From Anastrepha obliqua (taxonomy: Eukaryota > Arthropoda > Insecta > Diptera > Tephritidae): DNA of 64,000 nt. A program made the position numbers and the translations under genes. The stretch spans positions 71,364,001 through 71,428,000 of the forward strand of contig NC_072895.1 of NCBI RefSeq assembly GCF_027943255.1, written 5' to 3'. Shown in pieces: positions 11,612-23,224 of the stretch (the stretch's first letter is position 1; each line of letters starts with the position of its first letter). The notes below the pieces were generated by a model that worked only from the letters and a program-made list of their open reading frames with translations, had not been told where the DNA came from and made no database searches.

Positions 11612-13047
11612 ATGGAGAGTTATATTTTACTTTTTTACTATAGAAAAGGTAAAGATGTGGCTCCAGCCAGAGAGAAATTAACCGATGTGTAAGTTAATAC
11701 AGGTAAACACCCATCCGGTCAAAATACAAATTAACACGGGTAAACACTCATCCGGCCAAAATACCTTTCCCAACGATTTCGCTGACAACGCGTCTATAGC
11801 TTTACGCGTGGAGACAAATAACAACTTCTCTTATACCAATAATGCTTATTGAATATTTTCAGTCTTGCTCGTGACAACAACAAAACGAGCACAACATAAT
11901 AAGCGGAAATATTGCAGCAGAAGTCACGCGGCTAATAACGTGCAGTAACTAGTGTTAGTGGTAGAAGTGCAGGTATTTAGACGCTAACGTCGCCTTCATG
12001 TAAATCAGGTTGTAACAACTCTTCCGCTGAGACCGGCTGCCCTTGTACTAACAAGGGAAATAAAATAAACATAACTATAAACCCGTGTTTAACTGACCCT
12101 TATACAGGGGATAAATTTAAGCGATCGTATCAAAGTGTATTGATCGCAAACTTGTATGTAGAGGATGTGCTGACAATACGCCAGTGCCAGAATTGGTTTG
12201 CAAAATTTCGATCCGACAATTTTGATGTTGAAGATGCACCACTTTCTGGAAGGCGGGTTGAAACTGATAAAGACGCGATAAAGGCGTTAGTTGGTGCAAA
12301 CCGGCGAATAACAACACGTGAGATCGGTGAAAGATAGATTTTATGGAATTCAACTGTTTATGACCACCTGAAATGCCTGGCTTTAACCTCGAAGCTCGAT
12401 ATATGGGTTTCCCATGTCCTCACGGAGAGAAATTTGTGTCCTCGCGTTGACGTCTGTGCGTCACGAAATGATCCATTTTTGAAACGCATCATTACTGGGT
12501 ACGAAAAATGGGTTGTATATAACAATGTCGAGGGCAAGAGATCATGGAGTAGAAAAGATGAACCGGCTCAAAGCATTTCAAAAGCCGATATCCATCAAAA
12601 AAGGTGATGCTGTCTGTTTGGTGGGATTTTAAAGGAGTCATTTTTCTTGAGCTTTTACCGGATAACACAACAATTAATTCGGAAGTCACCTGCCATCAGC
12701 TGGACAAACTGAATGATGCACTTCAACAGAAAAGGCCAGAATTAATCAATGGAAAGGTGTAATGTTCCACCAAGATAATCCGAGACCTAATACAAGTTTG
12801 GTCACTCGCCAAAAGCTTTTACAGCTTGGATGGGATACACTGTGTGAGTGTGGACTCACCGCATTATTTGTTCCGTTCACTGAAAAAATTTTTGGACAGT
12901 AAAACCTTAACCTCAAATGAGCACGTCAAAAATCACCTGGATCAGTTTTTTGCCAGCAAAGACCAAACATTTTATGTGCGTGGAATCATGCTACTATCAG
13001 AAATATGGCAAAAGATGTTGGACCAGAATGGCCAATATATAATTTAA
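11612..13047 (+). pseudogene. mariner transposase, LTR-split and degraded
   Basis: The gene starts MESYILLFYYRKGKDVAPAR and is cut by the LTR after codons for TDV. Beyond the LTR it continues YVEDVLTIRQCQNWFAKFRS, then DAPLSGRR, a TGA-type break, and a degraded DPFLKRIITGYEKWVVYNNV. The first catalytic motif is therefore GYE instead of GDE, so the first Asp is Tyr. The C-terminal part reads RGIMLLSEIWQKMLDQNGQY. The YSPDxAPSD block is collapsed to VDSPHYLFRSL, removing the third catalytic residue. It is plainly inactive. Confidence 0.8.
11692..12152. repeat. Solo LTR, Gypsy-type, nested in mariner
   Basis: The 461-bp insert begins AGTTAATACAGG and ends GCAAACT, giving AGTT...AACT inverted termini. 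It is flanked by the 4-bp duplication TGTA (11688-11691 and 12153-12156). Removing it with one TGTA restores the mariner codons T-D-V-Y-V-E-D-V exactly. It contains a near-duplicated block of about 40 bp (ggtaaacacccatccggtca and ggtaaacactcatccggcca) and an AATAAA-like signal (gaaataaaataaac). Size, ends and duplication length fit an LTR of a Ty3/Gypsy-like element left after LTR-LTR recombination. No gag or pol sequence is present. Confidence 0.75.
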
Positions 13048-13251
13048 TAGAATATTTATTCATTTTACGAAGATCATATTTCATTTTTACCTCAAAAAAA
13101 CGAAATTACTTTCCGAATAACCGAATATATACCCCCGCATTGGCAGCGTCTAGTGAACTGCTACAACAACAACATGCCTATAGTAAGAACCCACTAACGA
13201 GACCTACAAACACTTACAAATCCTGACTGTCGGAATGGTATGTAAGATCTA

Positions 13252-14462
13252 CGAGGGGTGCCTTTTATATGTCGGGATTTGGCAACCCTGGTGTTGCAAT
13301 CTGGCAACTGACAGCTGTATCGCAAAGTTTGACATTTTTTGGCAGAACGTACTCAGAACGTTTTGAAATACCAGAGCTATTCGTGTTGTTTACAGTAACT
13401 TAAAAGATTCATCTCGGTCCAAAAATGGAATTAAATCGTGAACACTTTCGTGCGATTATTTTTTACAACTTTCGACGTGGATTAACTCAGCAACATTGCA
13501 TGGATGAACTTAATTCATTTTTCGGCGATGAAGCTCCATCAAAGACCAGTGTTTATCGATGGTATGGTGAATTCAATCGAGGTCGTAGTTCACTCCAAGA
13601 CGAATTTCGTGAAGGTCGTCCAAAATCAGTTGTTGTTCCGAAAACCATTGATGCTGTGCGCGAACTGATATTGCAAGATCGTGATGTGACCTATGGTGAG
13701 ATTGAGACAATCTTAGGCATTAGTGGGACCAGCATATAGTCAATATTGCATAAACATTTGACTGTCAAAAAAATTTGTTCGGGTTGGATCCCACACAATT
13801 TGTCAATCGCTCAAAAAAAGGCTCGTGTCGATTGGTCTAAGGAAATGCTCAAAAAATACGATCGCGGGGCTTCGAAACACGTCTATGACATCGTGACAGA
13901 CAACAAAAGTTGTTCGCGCACGAAGCACTTCCAAGCAAATGGACGCCTGTTTTTTCGGAAAAACTGGAACTGTCGCAACCGTACCACTAGAACAGTGCAT
14001 AACAGTAAATTCTGAGTGGTACACAACCATTTGTTTGCCAGTTGTCTTCCAAGAAATTAGGAAAACCAATCGCCAAAGACGGATCACTCTTCACCAGGAC
14101 AATGCGAGCTCTCACACATCGGCTCAAACAACTGCATTTTTGAGCAACCAAAACATCGAATTAATGGGTCATCCGCCGTATAGTCCTGACTTGGCACCGA
14201 ATGACTTCTTTTTATTCCCGTACGTAAAAAACAAACTGAGAGGTCAACGTTTTTCGACACCCGAAGAAGCGGTTTCGGCATTCAGAATGCATGCTTTGGA
14301 GGTACCTCATTCAGAGTGGCAAAAGTGCTTCGACAATTGGTTCAAACGCATGCAAAAGTGTATAGATCTTCATGGAGAATATTTGGAAAAACAATAAAGT
14401 GATTTTCGATGATTAAAATTTGTTTTTGTTCTCTAATCCCGACATATAAAAGGCACCCCTCG
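13252..14462 (+). mobile_element. mariner element (copy 1 of the 28-bp-TIR family)
   Basis: Perfect 28-bp inverted repeats, cgaggggtgccttttatatg plus tcgggatt, at 13252-13279 and 14435-14462, with TA on both sides. At 1211 bp it is about 100 bp short of full length because of a deletion in the coding region. Confidence 0.95.
13425..14397 (+). pseudogene. mariner transposase with stop and catalytic deletion
   Basis: Starts MELNREHFRAIIFYNFRRGL, with a helix-turn-helix region through TYGEIETILGISGTSI. A TAG at 13737-13739 replaces the His codon present in the sister copy at 32.1 kb. After KHVYDIVT about 105 bp are missing relative to that copy, removing the GDESW motif with the first catalytic Asp and shifting the frame. 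The last 152 codons (13939-14397) keep HQDNASSHTS and YSPDLAPNDFFLFPYV, the second and third catalytic Asp at DD34D spacing, and end WFKRMQKCIDLHGEYLEKQ. Such proteins are often annotated as SETMAR-like in automated sets; this is only the transposase. Confidence 0.9.
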
Positions 14463-15795
14463 TATACATAAAAATACCTAGGGGACGACAGAATTACCGG
14501 ATCAGAAATAATATTTATGAGACTCAGAAAGCTTAGTTTTAGTCTCTCGCACAGACAAAAATATATCTAATGTATGGATAGTGAAATTGGTTCTCTAAAT
14601 ATGTGAATATTATTGCAACACGATGACGATAAATGTCGATGTGTATTACTCTAATTATATGGAGATATAGAAGACTTGGAACTTGCCTTTTGCCTAATAA
14701 AATGTACGTTAATAAATTTAGTTAAGTGTTAGGGTTTTCGGCTTGAATAATGAAATTGAAAATATTTTCACTAAAATGTTTGTTCGCTTGCTTTTGTATT
14801 AGTCCACTTATTACTTTAAAACACATTTTCAAGGTGACTAAACGCCAAAGGTGGCAAGCGGTGCAGTCGCTACGTTTCGAGGACAATTTCTTTTTGCACC
14901 AGCGTTTGAAAATAAGTAGATGCGTTTTTGTAAAAGCCTCGTACCAAAGCATGTGTGGAAGCATGCACGTGTTGATATGTGATGCCACTAAACTTTGCAA
15001 ACACTGTTTCCGTGCATCATTTCTTTTTTCTGCTTTTAAGCGATTTAAGCGACACTCTTGCACATTAGGGAAAATGTTGAACACAGCAGAATAGAGGGAA
15101 AGAGAGGGAGAGACACCGTATGTGCATAATCATGCTTAAGCATATATTTACATATGTATGTATGGATACGTTAGTATGTGTGTGTGGAAATACATTTGTG
15201 TCGATTTGTCGAATCACGTTGCCACATTTGTTTGTGTTTCCATGTGGTTGAATCGCGTATGTAATGTTGTCTCTATACTCGCATCCTGTTCACCTGCCAG
15301 CTTCCGCATCCGTTTCCCGTTTGTGCCGTTCAAACGCTTTTATATATGTGTGTATGTGTAAACACACACACGAGCAAAAAATGTCAGCTGCAATTTTAGC
15401 GCATTTGCTTTCACCTCTCTTTTCGTGTTGTAACAGCGATTACAGATCTTTCAAGCGATTTGCATTGTAGACATCAATGTGCTTACATAAATGAGTTATT
15501 TGTGTGTGTAGTTACTTTGGAGAATGGTGTTTTATTTTCAGCAATGATTTGGGTCTTGTTTCAGTAATCAAAAAACAAAAGAAAAAAAACACGGGTAGTA
15601 GTAGTAACAGTAACAGAAGTGGAAGTGTTTGGGTAGCCCCAATGCAAATACAATGGGCGAATTTTGCTAAAAAGTTGTAAAAGGGAAGATACAAAATCCA
15701 AAAAAGAAAATCTGAGAAAAAAAGAGAGAAGGAAATAGAAGCGTCAAACCTTCCATTTAGCTTTATATTGTATATATTCCCCCTTCTCTTCTAGA
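14463..15795. other. No gene seen; TATG and GT microsatellites
   Basis: Overlapping frames at 14722-15094 on opposite strands mirror each other and carry no domain. Short TATG/GT runs occur near 15147-15188 and 15345-15375. Confidence 0.45.
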
Positions 15796-17760
15796 TTGGC
15801 GCGATAACCGCTTAAGCGATTTTGGCTGTGATTAACAGAGCGCGCCAGTCATTTCCGGAAGAAGTTTAACACACCACGTGAACCCAAGTCTTTCTCCACC
15901 TCATATATCCAACGCAGAGGAGGCCTTCCTTTTCTCTGCTACCACCAGCTGGTACCGTATCGAATACTTTCAGAGCCGGAGCGTTTGTATCCATTCGGAT
16001 GACATGATCCAGCGGCTCCGTTGGATGGATCTTTATTCGCTGCGCTATGCTTATGCCGTTGTAAAGCTTATACAGCGCCTCATCGGATATTGTCATCGTT
16101 CAAGCCTTTGCGCCATAAGATAAGACGCGCATGAAGAGAGCCTTGTAGAGTGTTAGTTTTGTTCGTCGAGAGATGACTTTATCACTCAATTGCCGACATA
16201 GTATAATACAAAGTAGCCCTTGTGGGCAAGAGTTTCCCTGAGTTTCAGGGCTGACACTATACTCGATATTTATGTTAGTTCCAAGATAGAAGATACCTCT
16301 TGCAATCTCAAAATCATAACTGTCAACAGTGATGTGGGTGCCGATACGCGAGTGCGCGAACTGTTTGTTTGCCGACTGGAGGTATTTCATTTTGTCCTGG
16401 TTCATCACCTTTATCCTTTATCAATACCATCCGCAAACGCCAACAATTGCACATTCTTATAAAAGATTGTGCCGGAGCGATTAAGTTCTGTAGCTCGTGC
16501 GATCTTTTCCAACATCAGGTCAAAGAAGTCACACGACAGCGGGCCACCCTGTCTGAAACCTCGCTTTGTATCAAACGGTTCGGAGAGTCCCCTTCCAATT
16601 CTGATGGCGCTGGTGGTATTGAGCAACCAACGTCATCTTGCATAGCCGAATTGGTTTTAAGAGGATAGGTAACTCCTTTTCGTGTAGTCCAAAGCAGACA
16701 AAAAGATGGTGTGTATCGATTCTGCCTTCATGGGTCTTTACCAAGACTTGGTGTGTTGTGAGTACCTGGAAGACTATCGATTTCCCAAGTCTAAGGCCAC
16801 ACTCATAAGGTCCAATCAGTTGGTTGACGGTGGGCTTCAGCCTTTCACACAATTCGCTCGCTAGAGCCTTATAAGCGGTTTTGCAAGACTAATTCCGATT
16901 GCTGAATAACACTTCTTGTGGATTGGGCAGAGCGCACTTAATTCCAATCGGCATGCCTGCTTTCATCCAAAAATATTTTGCATAGGAGCTGATGCATGCA
17001 CCTTACCAACTCCTCGCCGCCATGTTTGAATAGCTCAGCCGCTATTGTCGTCTCGTCATGGTTGGGTAGCGGAACGACAATCCCGTCGTTAACGATTGGG
17101 GTGTCGGGATCTTCATATTCTATGTCGAATTCGCAGTTATCACTATTTAGCTTGGTTGAGAAGTGTTCAGTCACCAGATCACCGTCTTTGTTCTTACAGA
17201 ACAACGCCCCGGTATTGAAACATTCTGTTAACCGCCAAACTTTCTGGTGTAATTTTCGGACATTTTTTCCATCGACCAGCATCTCCAGCCCCTCGTACTC
17301 GCGTATTTCGGCCTCTCATTCTTTAATTCTGATAATATTTTTATTTTATTCTATGTTGGCCATAAGTAAAGAACGAGAAATGCAGATCCGTTGCTCGTGT
17401 ATGCCTGCTTGTTGGGCAGTACTCTCTCAGAGCAGGAGTGAGAGTCAAGTGGCGAATCTTCTGTCTGTTTATTGCGAACGCAGTAGTTAGATGTACACGT
17501 TTTGCTGCACAGAGGCATGTATAAAGGCTGTAACAAGATAATAAATAATAAGCCCAGTAGATGGTGGGTTCTCGAATCGTACGTATGTAAATCTATTGCA
17601 ACACGATCGATGTGGTTTCGCGTTTTTCGATTAGGAGACAACCACGTAGCTTGTTGTATTCTTTTATGCTGGAACCTTGTGCTGCAGGCTACCCTGCTTT
17701 GTTGTACAGGCTGAATTTCCTGATTGTGGGACAAAAACCCTGGCATTGGAGTCGCAATGC
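15796..17760 (-). mobile_element. Non-LTR retrotransposon with endonuclease and RT (family A, copy 1)
   Basis: This is the longest copy of a family seen again at 27.8 and 51.8 kb. It runs 5' to 3' on the minus strand: endonuclease scrap (near 17760-17540), linker, reverse transcriptase (17280-16400), C-terminal domain, and a 3' region ending at attggcgcgataaccgctta (15796). Family A shares that 3' end with the 27.8-kb copy. Each reading block is broken by stops or frameshifts, so it is an old copy. Confidence 0.8.
15866..17746 (-). pseudogene. Endonuclease-reverse transcriptase remains
   Basis: In order on the minus strand: an apurinic-type endonuclease motif (QQATWLSPNRKTRNHIDRVA, near 17650), the pre-RT linker (LHQKVWRLTECFNTGALFCK), RT entry (GGEELVRCMHQLLCKIF), thumb/palm blocks (MCERLKPTVNQLIGPYECGL; EPFDTKRGFRQGGPLSCDFF), the catalytic loop as LLAFADGIDKG in place of YADD-type sequence, then the C-terminal linker (HSRIGTHITVDSYDFEIARG) and tail (RIKIHPTEPLDHVIRMDTNA). 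A functional copy would nick DNA and prime reverse transcription at the nick. The altered loop and the several frame breaks make this copy inactive. Clade is probably RTE-like, but I cannot confirm that by eye. Confidence 0.75.
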
Positions 17761-18555
17761 ACGAGGTTTATGTCATGGCGGGATCAGCACTCATAGCAAG
17801 GCTATGTTTTATAGTTATTAATGCCATTACTAGTGCTCGTAAATGTAAATAAGTGAGGTTTCTCGATTTGTAGCAATAGAATTTTTAGTTTTTTTTTTTA
17901 AATTAGTCTTTTTAAAAATTTAGGTTTTTTTTTTAAATTGTATCCAAAAATCATGTTTTTCCCAAATATGCGATTTTTTAAAAGCTTATTTAATGATTTA
18001 GTGATAAGTTTTGCATTCTATGTTTAATAGATGGCACGCCGCTTTTCGTCTGCTGAGTTTTCACTTATCTGTAGCGGTTAGGCCACCGTCAATTTTCAAA
18101 AGATATATCTTGTTTTACGGAAAGAATGCCCTAATACTCGACCCTTGAAAATGAAAACTCAAAAAAAAAAATGTCCAAATATTCCTATTTTGAATTTTGG
18201 CGCTACACCTCTACTCTGTAGCGAAACTAACTTTCTAATTCGTTCTCACTCAGAGGTCGTAGAAATTTTGGCTGCCTGACTTCAAATTTTATCTTAGACG
18301 TCAATGCATATAAGTTATTTAGGATTTTGGCAAAGAGGTAAAGGAAAACTGATGCGGTAGTTTATAACAATCTGCTCCAGAAGAACAAATTAGTTGACCA
18401 GACCATATCTAATAGATAAAGATTCCTGATTTTATAGCGCACCTGGAAGCAAGTAACTACGAATCTATGAACATACACCGGAAATCGTAAGACGATAGAG
18501 GCTCTACAAAACTAAGCGATGCAAGAGTGAATATTCCCTTAAAGCGCATGGAATA
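17761..18555. other. No gene seen
   Basis: T-rich runs (17887-17940) and unstructured AT-rich sequence. No domain or repeat end recognised. Confidence 0.4.
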
Positions 18556-18559
18556 AGTC

Positions 18560-18870
18560 GGTTTCCAAGCGATCGACGCATGTTTCAACTTGGTCTGGTA
18601 CTATCAGCACAAGCCTAATGGCATAATTCTTGGCACCACCCTTAGTTGGAAATCCAATATTGAGCATGGAGTTAAAAAAGCGAACATAGAGCTACATATC
18701 CGCAGACGAATGTCAGGTATGGGGTATATAACTTATATTGCGCCACCAACTCTTACATATTGGTGGCCTCTAGAAGCTGGAGGCTACTATCAAACCTCGG
18801 AGAATAAAAAGTTCTGCTTGCATTCTAGTAACGGGTGCATTTTGTTCGAAATCAGTTGATGTACTTAATT
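18560..18870 (+). mobile_element. Non-LTR retrotransposon fragment (post-RT region)
   Basis: An 89-codon frame (18590-18859) contains NGIILGTTLSWKSNIEHGVK followed by KANIELHIRRRMSGMG and PTLTYWWPL. The pattern LGxxLdxxLSWKxNIExRVKKAN...LTYG..VWW is the segment just after the RT domain in Jockey/R1-type elements. Both ends are lost. Confidence 0.65.
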
Positions 18871-19735
18871 TACTCACCCATTTATTGTGCATATTGTGGA
18901 TGGAAAATCGTATTGTTTTAGGCCGCCTCTGAAGGATGGTTCATACTGGTAACCTATGTGCGCCAGAGGTGCAAGACCATTAGCAAACCTTATTTATATG
19001 TATATAAAATCAGGCTTTTAAGTAGATGTCTCTGTTTCATGTTAATTGTATATATAATTGACTGATGTAAATTTGTCATCATGTAGCTGGAGCAGCAATA
19101 TTTCTGTAGTAGTGCTACAATATATTTTTTTTAAGTAATCTTTTTCTTTATAAGTCGCTGTTATTATAATTGTGCAGTTGGTTTTTTTCAAGCGTTGCAA
19201 AACCTTAATGCTTCCTGGTGATTTTCTATTTTATTCGCATTATATTTCTTTAGTTCTATTAATATTATTCTTGTGTGAGTGTGCTTCGATTTCTTTCTCT
19301 CTAGCTTCTACCATTGATGTATGTATGTGTGGGTATACTTTTTTCTTTGCCACTTACGCATCACTGAGCCATACAATGTACAACTTTGAAACGCATTTGA
19401 ACTTTTTCGTTTCTATTTATTTGTTCTTCCTAGTTTCCTTTGTATTTATTTTGCACTTTGAATTGCAGCCAAGCAATGGAAACTAAATATTGTAACGCTT
19501 GCTTATCTATACATTTTCACAACGAATGCACAAATGCGCAGTCAATGTTAGATTTGTAGTGGCAAATTCGATGTAGAAAGGAATTGGCGAAGCAGAAAAT
19601 GTTACTGTAGTGCATTCAGTAAATGGATGTGGAGATGTGTATATACATTCATATATATACTTTTTTATAGGTGTTTGTCTGGCGCGCATACTCACACAAA
19701 CTTACTCTGAAGGAAATCCCCAACAGATTCGGACT
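18871..19735. other. No gene seen
   Basis: The frame at 19172-19486 (+) is very hydrophobic and T-rich, with no domain. I read it as compositional. Confidence 0.4.
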
Positions 19736-19787
19736 GGTTCACTTTTAGTGAATTTCGGATCATGACTGGTTCGTATTTCACCTCTTT

Positions 19788-19811
19788 TTCATATGTGAAT
19801 TCACATATGAA
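19788..19811. repeat. Perfect 24-bp palindrome
   Basis: The centre tatgtgaattcacata extends symmetrically to 24 bp without a mismatch. About 40 bp upstream is a small hairpin, ttcact-ttt-agtgaa (19738-19753). The palindrome could extrude as a cruciform or bind a dimeric protein; no element boundary is visible. Confidence 0.7.
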
Positions 19812-19862
19812 TTTAGTTCGGAACTAATTCTAAAATTATTAGATACGATTTAGTTAGACAAA

Positions 19863-20045
19863 ATTGCCGGCAGCTAATGGCAAACCTTCGAGTGAATTTC
19901 TGTCATGAAAAATTTCCTCGTAAAAACCATTTGCCATTCGGAGTCGGCTTAAAACCCTATGTCCTTCCACTTGTGGATAAACGCACGCCACAAATAGCAA
20001 AAGGACATGGCCAAACACCTAACGGAAGCGTACGTGCCAATTACG
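19863..20045 (+). mobile_element. tRNA-derived SINE, copy 3 (5'-truncated body)
   Basis: Matches the body of the SINEs at 10.6 and 53.3 kb from ccggcagctaatggcaaacc through ccattcggagtcggcttaaa to cgtgccaatta, with scattered substitutions. The tRNA-like head is missing. It ends in a TATG run (20046-20060), a common SINE tail. Confidence 0.75.
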
Positions 20046-20060
20046 TATGTATGTATGTTA

Positions 20061-21259
20061 GATTTATGATAATTTTGAAGACCAGTAGTTCAGAACAAGT
20101 ATTAAACTAAGCTTAAGGAACTCTAGGGGAGATTCCCGGGAGAGCTACACACATTCGTAATACTTTTACCGTTTATTCAAATTCAAATGTTTTTTAAACA
20201 ACAATAAATTATTGTTATTCCACTATTTAAAAGTGCATTATCTTACTGGCCGACTCTAAACAGCGACTCACTGCGTTGGATAGTGTAGTATTAGCATGGC
20301 GCACAGTGTTTGTTTTTTCTTTGAAAAAAAGGCTATTTTACGATATAGAATTTCATTTTTTTCTTAAAAAACTTCTTTTTTGTCTTGAAAAATCGAGTGA
20401 TACGGTTCTTATGTACCTCTGTAAAGTTCAGGTAATATGATTAATACTTTGATGCTAATTGTTTTTGTTGATATAACAAACTTTTTTGTCTAAAAAAGTT
20501 AAAAAAAACTGGTTTTTGTTATGACAGCCGCAAATATAATATTCACTATGTGCATGTATTTTTTTGAAATGTTGCTGACAGTTCTTCGTTGAATTTAATT
20601 TCGGGTCATTGCAGTAAGATGGAACCGCCTGTCCTGGAAATGATAACTATCTGGTCAGTGTAAGTAATTTAGAAGGTTTCTGAAGTAACATATACTCGTA
20701 CTTATGAAATCTAGCATTTGCAAATTTTTTTGGAGCTGAGTTTTGTAAAGCAACTCCAGCTAACTCCATATTCTTACTGTAATAAATGGACGGCGAGAGT
20801 ATTTTATTTTAATTAACATAAAAAAATCCATAAAATTTGACCCATGTCTCAAATAACAATAAAATATGTTGCACTACTGTTATTGTCATTATTATAGGGT
20901 CATAGTGCACTCCGACATCTAATGTGCTCAATTGTAATTGACCTCGAGCCTATGATTGGATACTTCTAATGAATTTGCTGCATACTCAGAGGCTGTAATA
21001 ATGATAATCAATTATAACAACAATTTATTAACTATTGATTGATAGCAAGTCCAGAGTCGGGTATGACAAAATTAGAAAGACAAAAAATCATGTGAATTGA
21101 AAACTGTATAATTATATGTATGTATGCAATAAGTGGACTTTCAGGCAGATATTCACACGAATTCGGAAAATGTTGTTCACATAACTATTCTCTTTTATTT
21201 ATTTATTTTTTTTTTATTTTCATTTTTGTTTTTTTTTTTTTTTTGATTTTTATTAAACA
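20061..21259. other. No gene seen
   Basis: AT-rich. A T-rich stretch with TTTTA-like runs lies at 21190-21250, just left of the next element. Confidence 0.4.
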
Positions 21260-21261
21260 TA

Positions 21262-22541
21262 CAGTATGAACGGTGAAGTGGTATCAACTTCACACTGCTT
21301 GTATCTGTAAAACAGCTCATGACATCAACCACAAAATTGTTCTAATGACAGTTAAATATATTGTTTATAAGCCATGAAAAGCATTTGCGTCTCAGTTTTG
21401 TTGAATTTTTTTTTCTGTGGCGGAATTCAAACGTAATAGTGTGGTTGCGTTATATTTGGCTGGAAAATCACAACCACCCATTGTTCGTGAGCTCAGTCAC
21501 CTCAAAGTGAATAAAATGTTTGTGTATCGCACTATAAAACGTTACAATGATACTGGTAGCATTGCAAAATGCTATGGAGGGGGACCAAAAAAAAAACGCA
21601 ACAACGCCAGAAACGGTTCGGAAAATGGAGGCTCGACTTGAACGAAATCCACGTCGAAGTGGAAGAAAAATGGCCAAAGAACTGAAATTATCGCAAGACA
21701 GCATTCGACGCATATTGAAAAATGAGCTCAAGGTCAAGGCTTACAAGTTCCAAAAAGCACACGATCTTTCACCCAGCAAAAACAAGTTCGGTGCGAAAGA
21801 GCAAAGGAGTTGTTGCGCTTGCACGAACATGGCGAATTTCCTAACATTGTGTTTTCTGATGAAAAAAATTTCCCAATTGAGCAGTTCATAAACTCTCAAA
21901 ACGATGGTGTTTACTTGACTGAACGCTCGTACGAGAATTTGAGCCTACGTATGGCCACTCGAGGCAATTTCCCATCGCAAGTAATGGTTTGGGCCTCAGT
22001 GGCCGCTGATGGACGCTCTCCAATCGTTTTTATCGAGCCTGGTGTCAAAGTGAATGCGACTTATTATCGGGAAAATGTTTTAGAAGCTGCTTTAGAGCCA
22101 TGGACGTTACAACAGGACTTGGCACCGTCTCATAAAGCTCGTGTGAACCAAGAATGGTTAAAAATTCATGTTCCACATTTAATTTCGTCCACGCAATGGC
22201 TTTCGAATTCGCCAGACGCAAATCCGATAGACTATTCCATCTGGTCTATTTTGGAGAGCAAGGTGAGGACTAAAAAATATGCCAGTATGGAAGCGCTGAA
22301 AAAAGCGATTACACGAGAATGGGCCAAAATACCTCAAGATCACATTCGTGCAGCAAGCAACTAATTTTTTGATCGTTTGAAGGCTATAGTCAAGACAAAA
22401 GATAGTCATATCGAGCTAAAGTGAATATATATTAAAATTGTAATCATTTTTGAACAATTTTGTCTTTGAAATCAATAAAAACTAATTTCACACAAAAAAG
22501 TTATGGTGTTTTGAATAGGTAACACTTCACATCGTTCACCC
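21262..22541 (+). mobile_element. maT-type (DD37D) transposon
   Basis: Imperfect inverted ends: left cagtatgaacggtgaagtgg, right read inward gggtgaacgatgtgaagtgt. TA lies at both boundaries (21260-21261, 22542-22543). Length about 1.28 kb is right for the group. Boundary positions are good to two or three bases. Confidence 0.8.
21417..22364 (+). pseudogene. maT (DD37D) transposase, twice frameshifted
   Basis: Frame 1 (from 21417) gives FKRNSVVALYLAGKSQPPIV, a helix-turn-helix region, then breaks in an A-run near 21585. Frame 2 gives TPETVRKMEARLERNPRRSG and RKMAKELKLSQDSIRRILKN and breaks near 21790. Frame 3 (21810-22364) gives NIVFSDEKNF with the first catalytic Asp, VMVWASVAADG, TLQQDLAPSHKA with the second and SNSPDANPIDYSIWSIL with the third. 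There are 37 residues between the second and third, the DD37D signature of maT elements. A short deletion between EAALEPW and TLQQD is likely. The protein would bind its inverted repeats and cut at TA; this copy cannot be made. Confidence 0.85.
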
Positions 22542-22543
22542 TA

Positions 22544-23220
22544 TATGAGAGAAGGATATATATTCAAGTTTTACTATGAATATATTTCTAGATCAACTAA
22601 TTTTTTAACGGAAAGTTTAGGTACTTGTTGAATAAAAGGTCAAAAAGAACCACCATGAGAGACAATAATGGATTGAAGTGTTGTGCGAAATAGTTTTCTC
22701 CTGAATTTTCGTTCATATGACCGAACATTACACTTAGCTCAGATTGATATTTTAAACGAGATTCTTAATTTTTCTGATCAAACTTGGGCAAACATATGGA
22801 AACTTAATTTTGCTAGGAAATAACATTTTTATCTCCATGAGTCGACCCCTTTTGGGAGCTTGATGTACTCCCCAATGCCATCGTTGGATTTCTCACCACT
22901 CATGAGGGTTTATTTTGTAATACTTAACATTTTGAATTTTTGCGTTTGATTCAATTTCAGTAGTTCTATACCACGCTTTTTTCACTTGTTCAAATTTTTC
23001 CTGCAGGGTAATGAGCGATTGTATTTGTACAATAATAACTGCATTTGAAATAAACTGTAGAATAATAAGAAAAATCATCGAATTAAGGAAGTCAGATTAA
23101 AAGCAAGTAGGAAACGCAAGAAACAAGTGATTTGCTCAATGAATAAAAGTTTATTGAAAGCTCGACAAATTCTTACTTTTGATTGCACATCTACACATAT
23201 ACGTACATATAAGTATGGGC
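22544..23220. other. No gene seen
   Basis: No domain-bearing frame and no repeat end recognised. Confidence 0.4.
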
Positions 23221-23224
23221 CATA

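Larger units (their letters stand above)
11430..13125 (+). mobile_element. mariner element containing a solo LTR
   Basis: Inverted ends: left ttgggttgttcagaaagtaa and right, read inward, ttcggttattcggaaagtaa, both continuing TTTC-TTTTTT. They are flanked by TA (11428-11429 and 13126-13127). Total length is 1696 bp, against about 1.3 kb for a mariner, because a 461-bp LTR sits in the coding region. Confidence 0.85.

Noticed and set aside
13425..14397. SETMAR-like host gene
   Set aside because: Perfect inverted repeats and TA flanks enclose it, there is no SET domain, and related copies are nearby. It is only a mariner transposase.
16996..17490. 164-codon plus-strand frame
   Set aside because: It overlaps minus-strand family A coding blocks in antisense and has no domain of its own.
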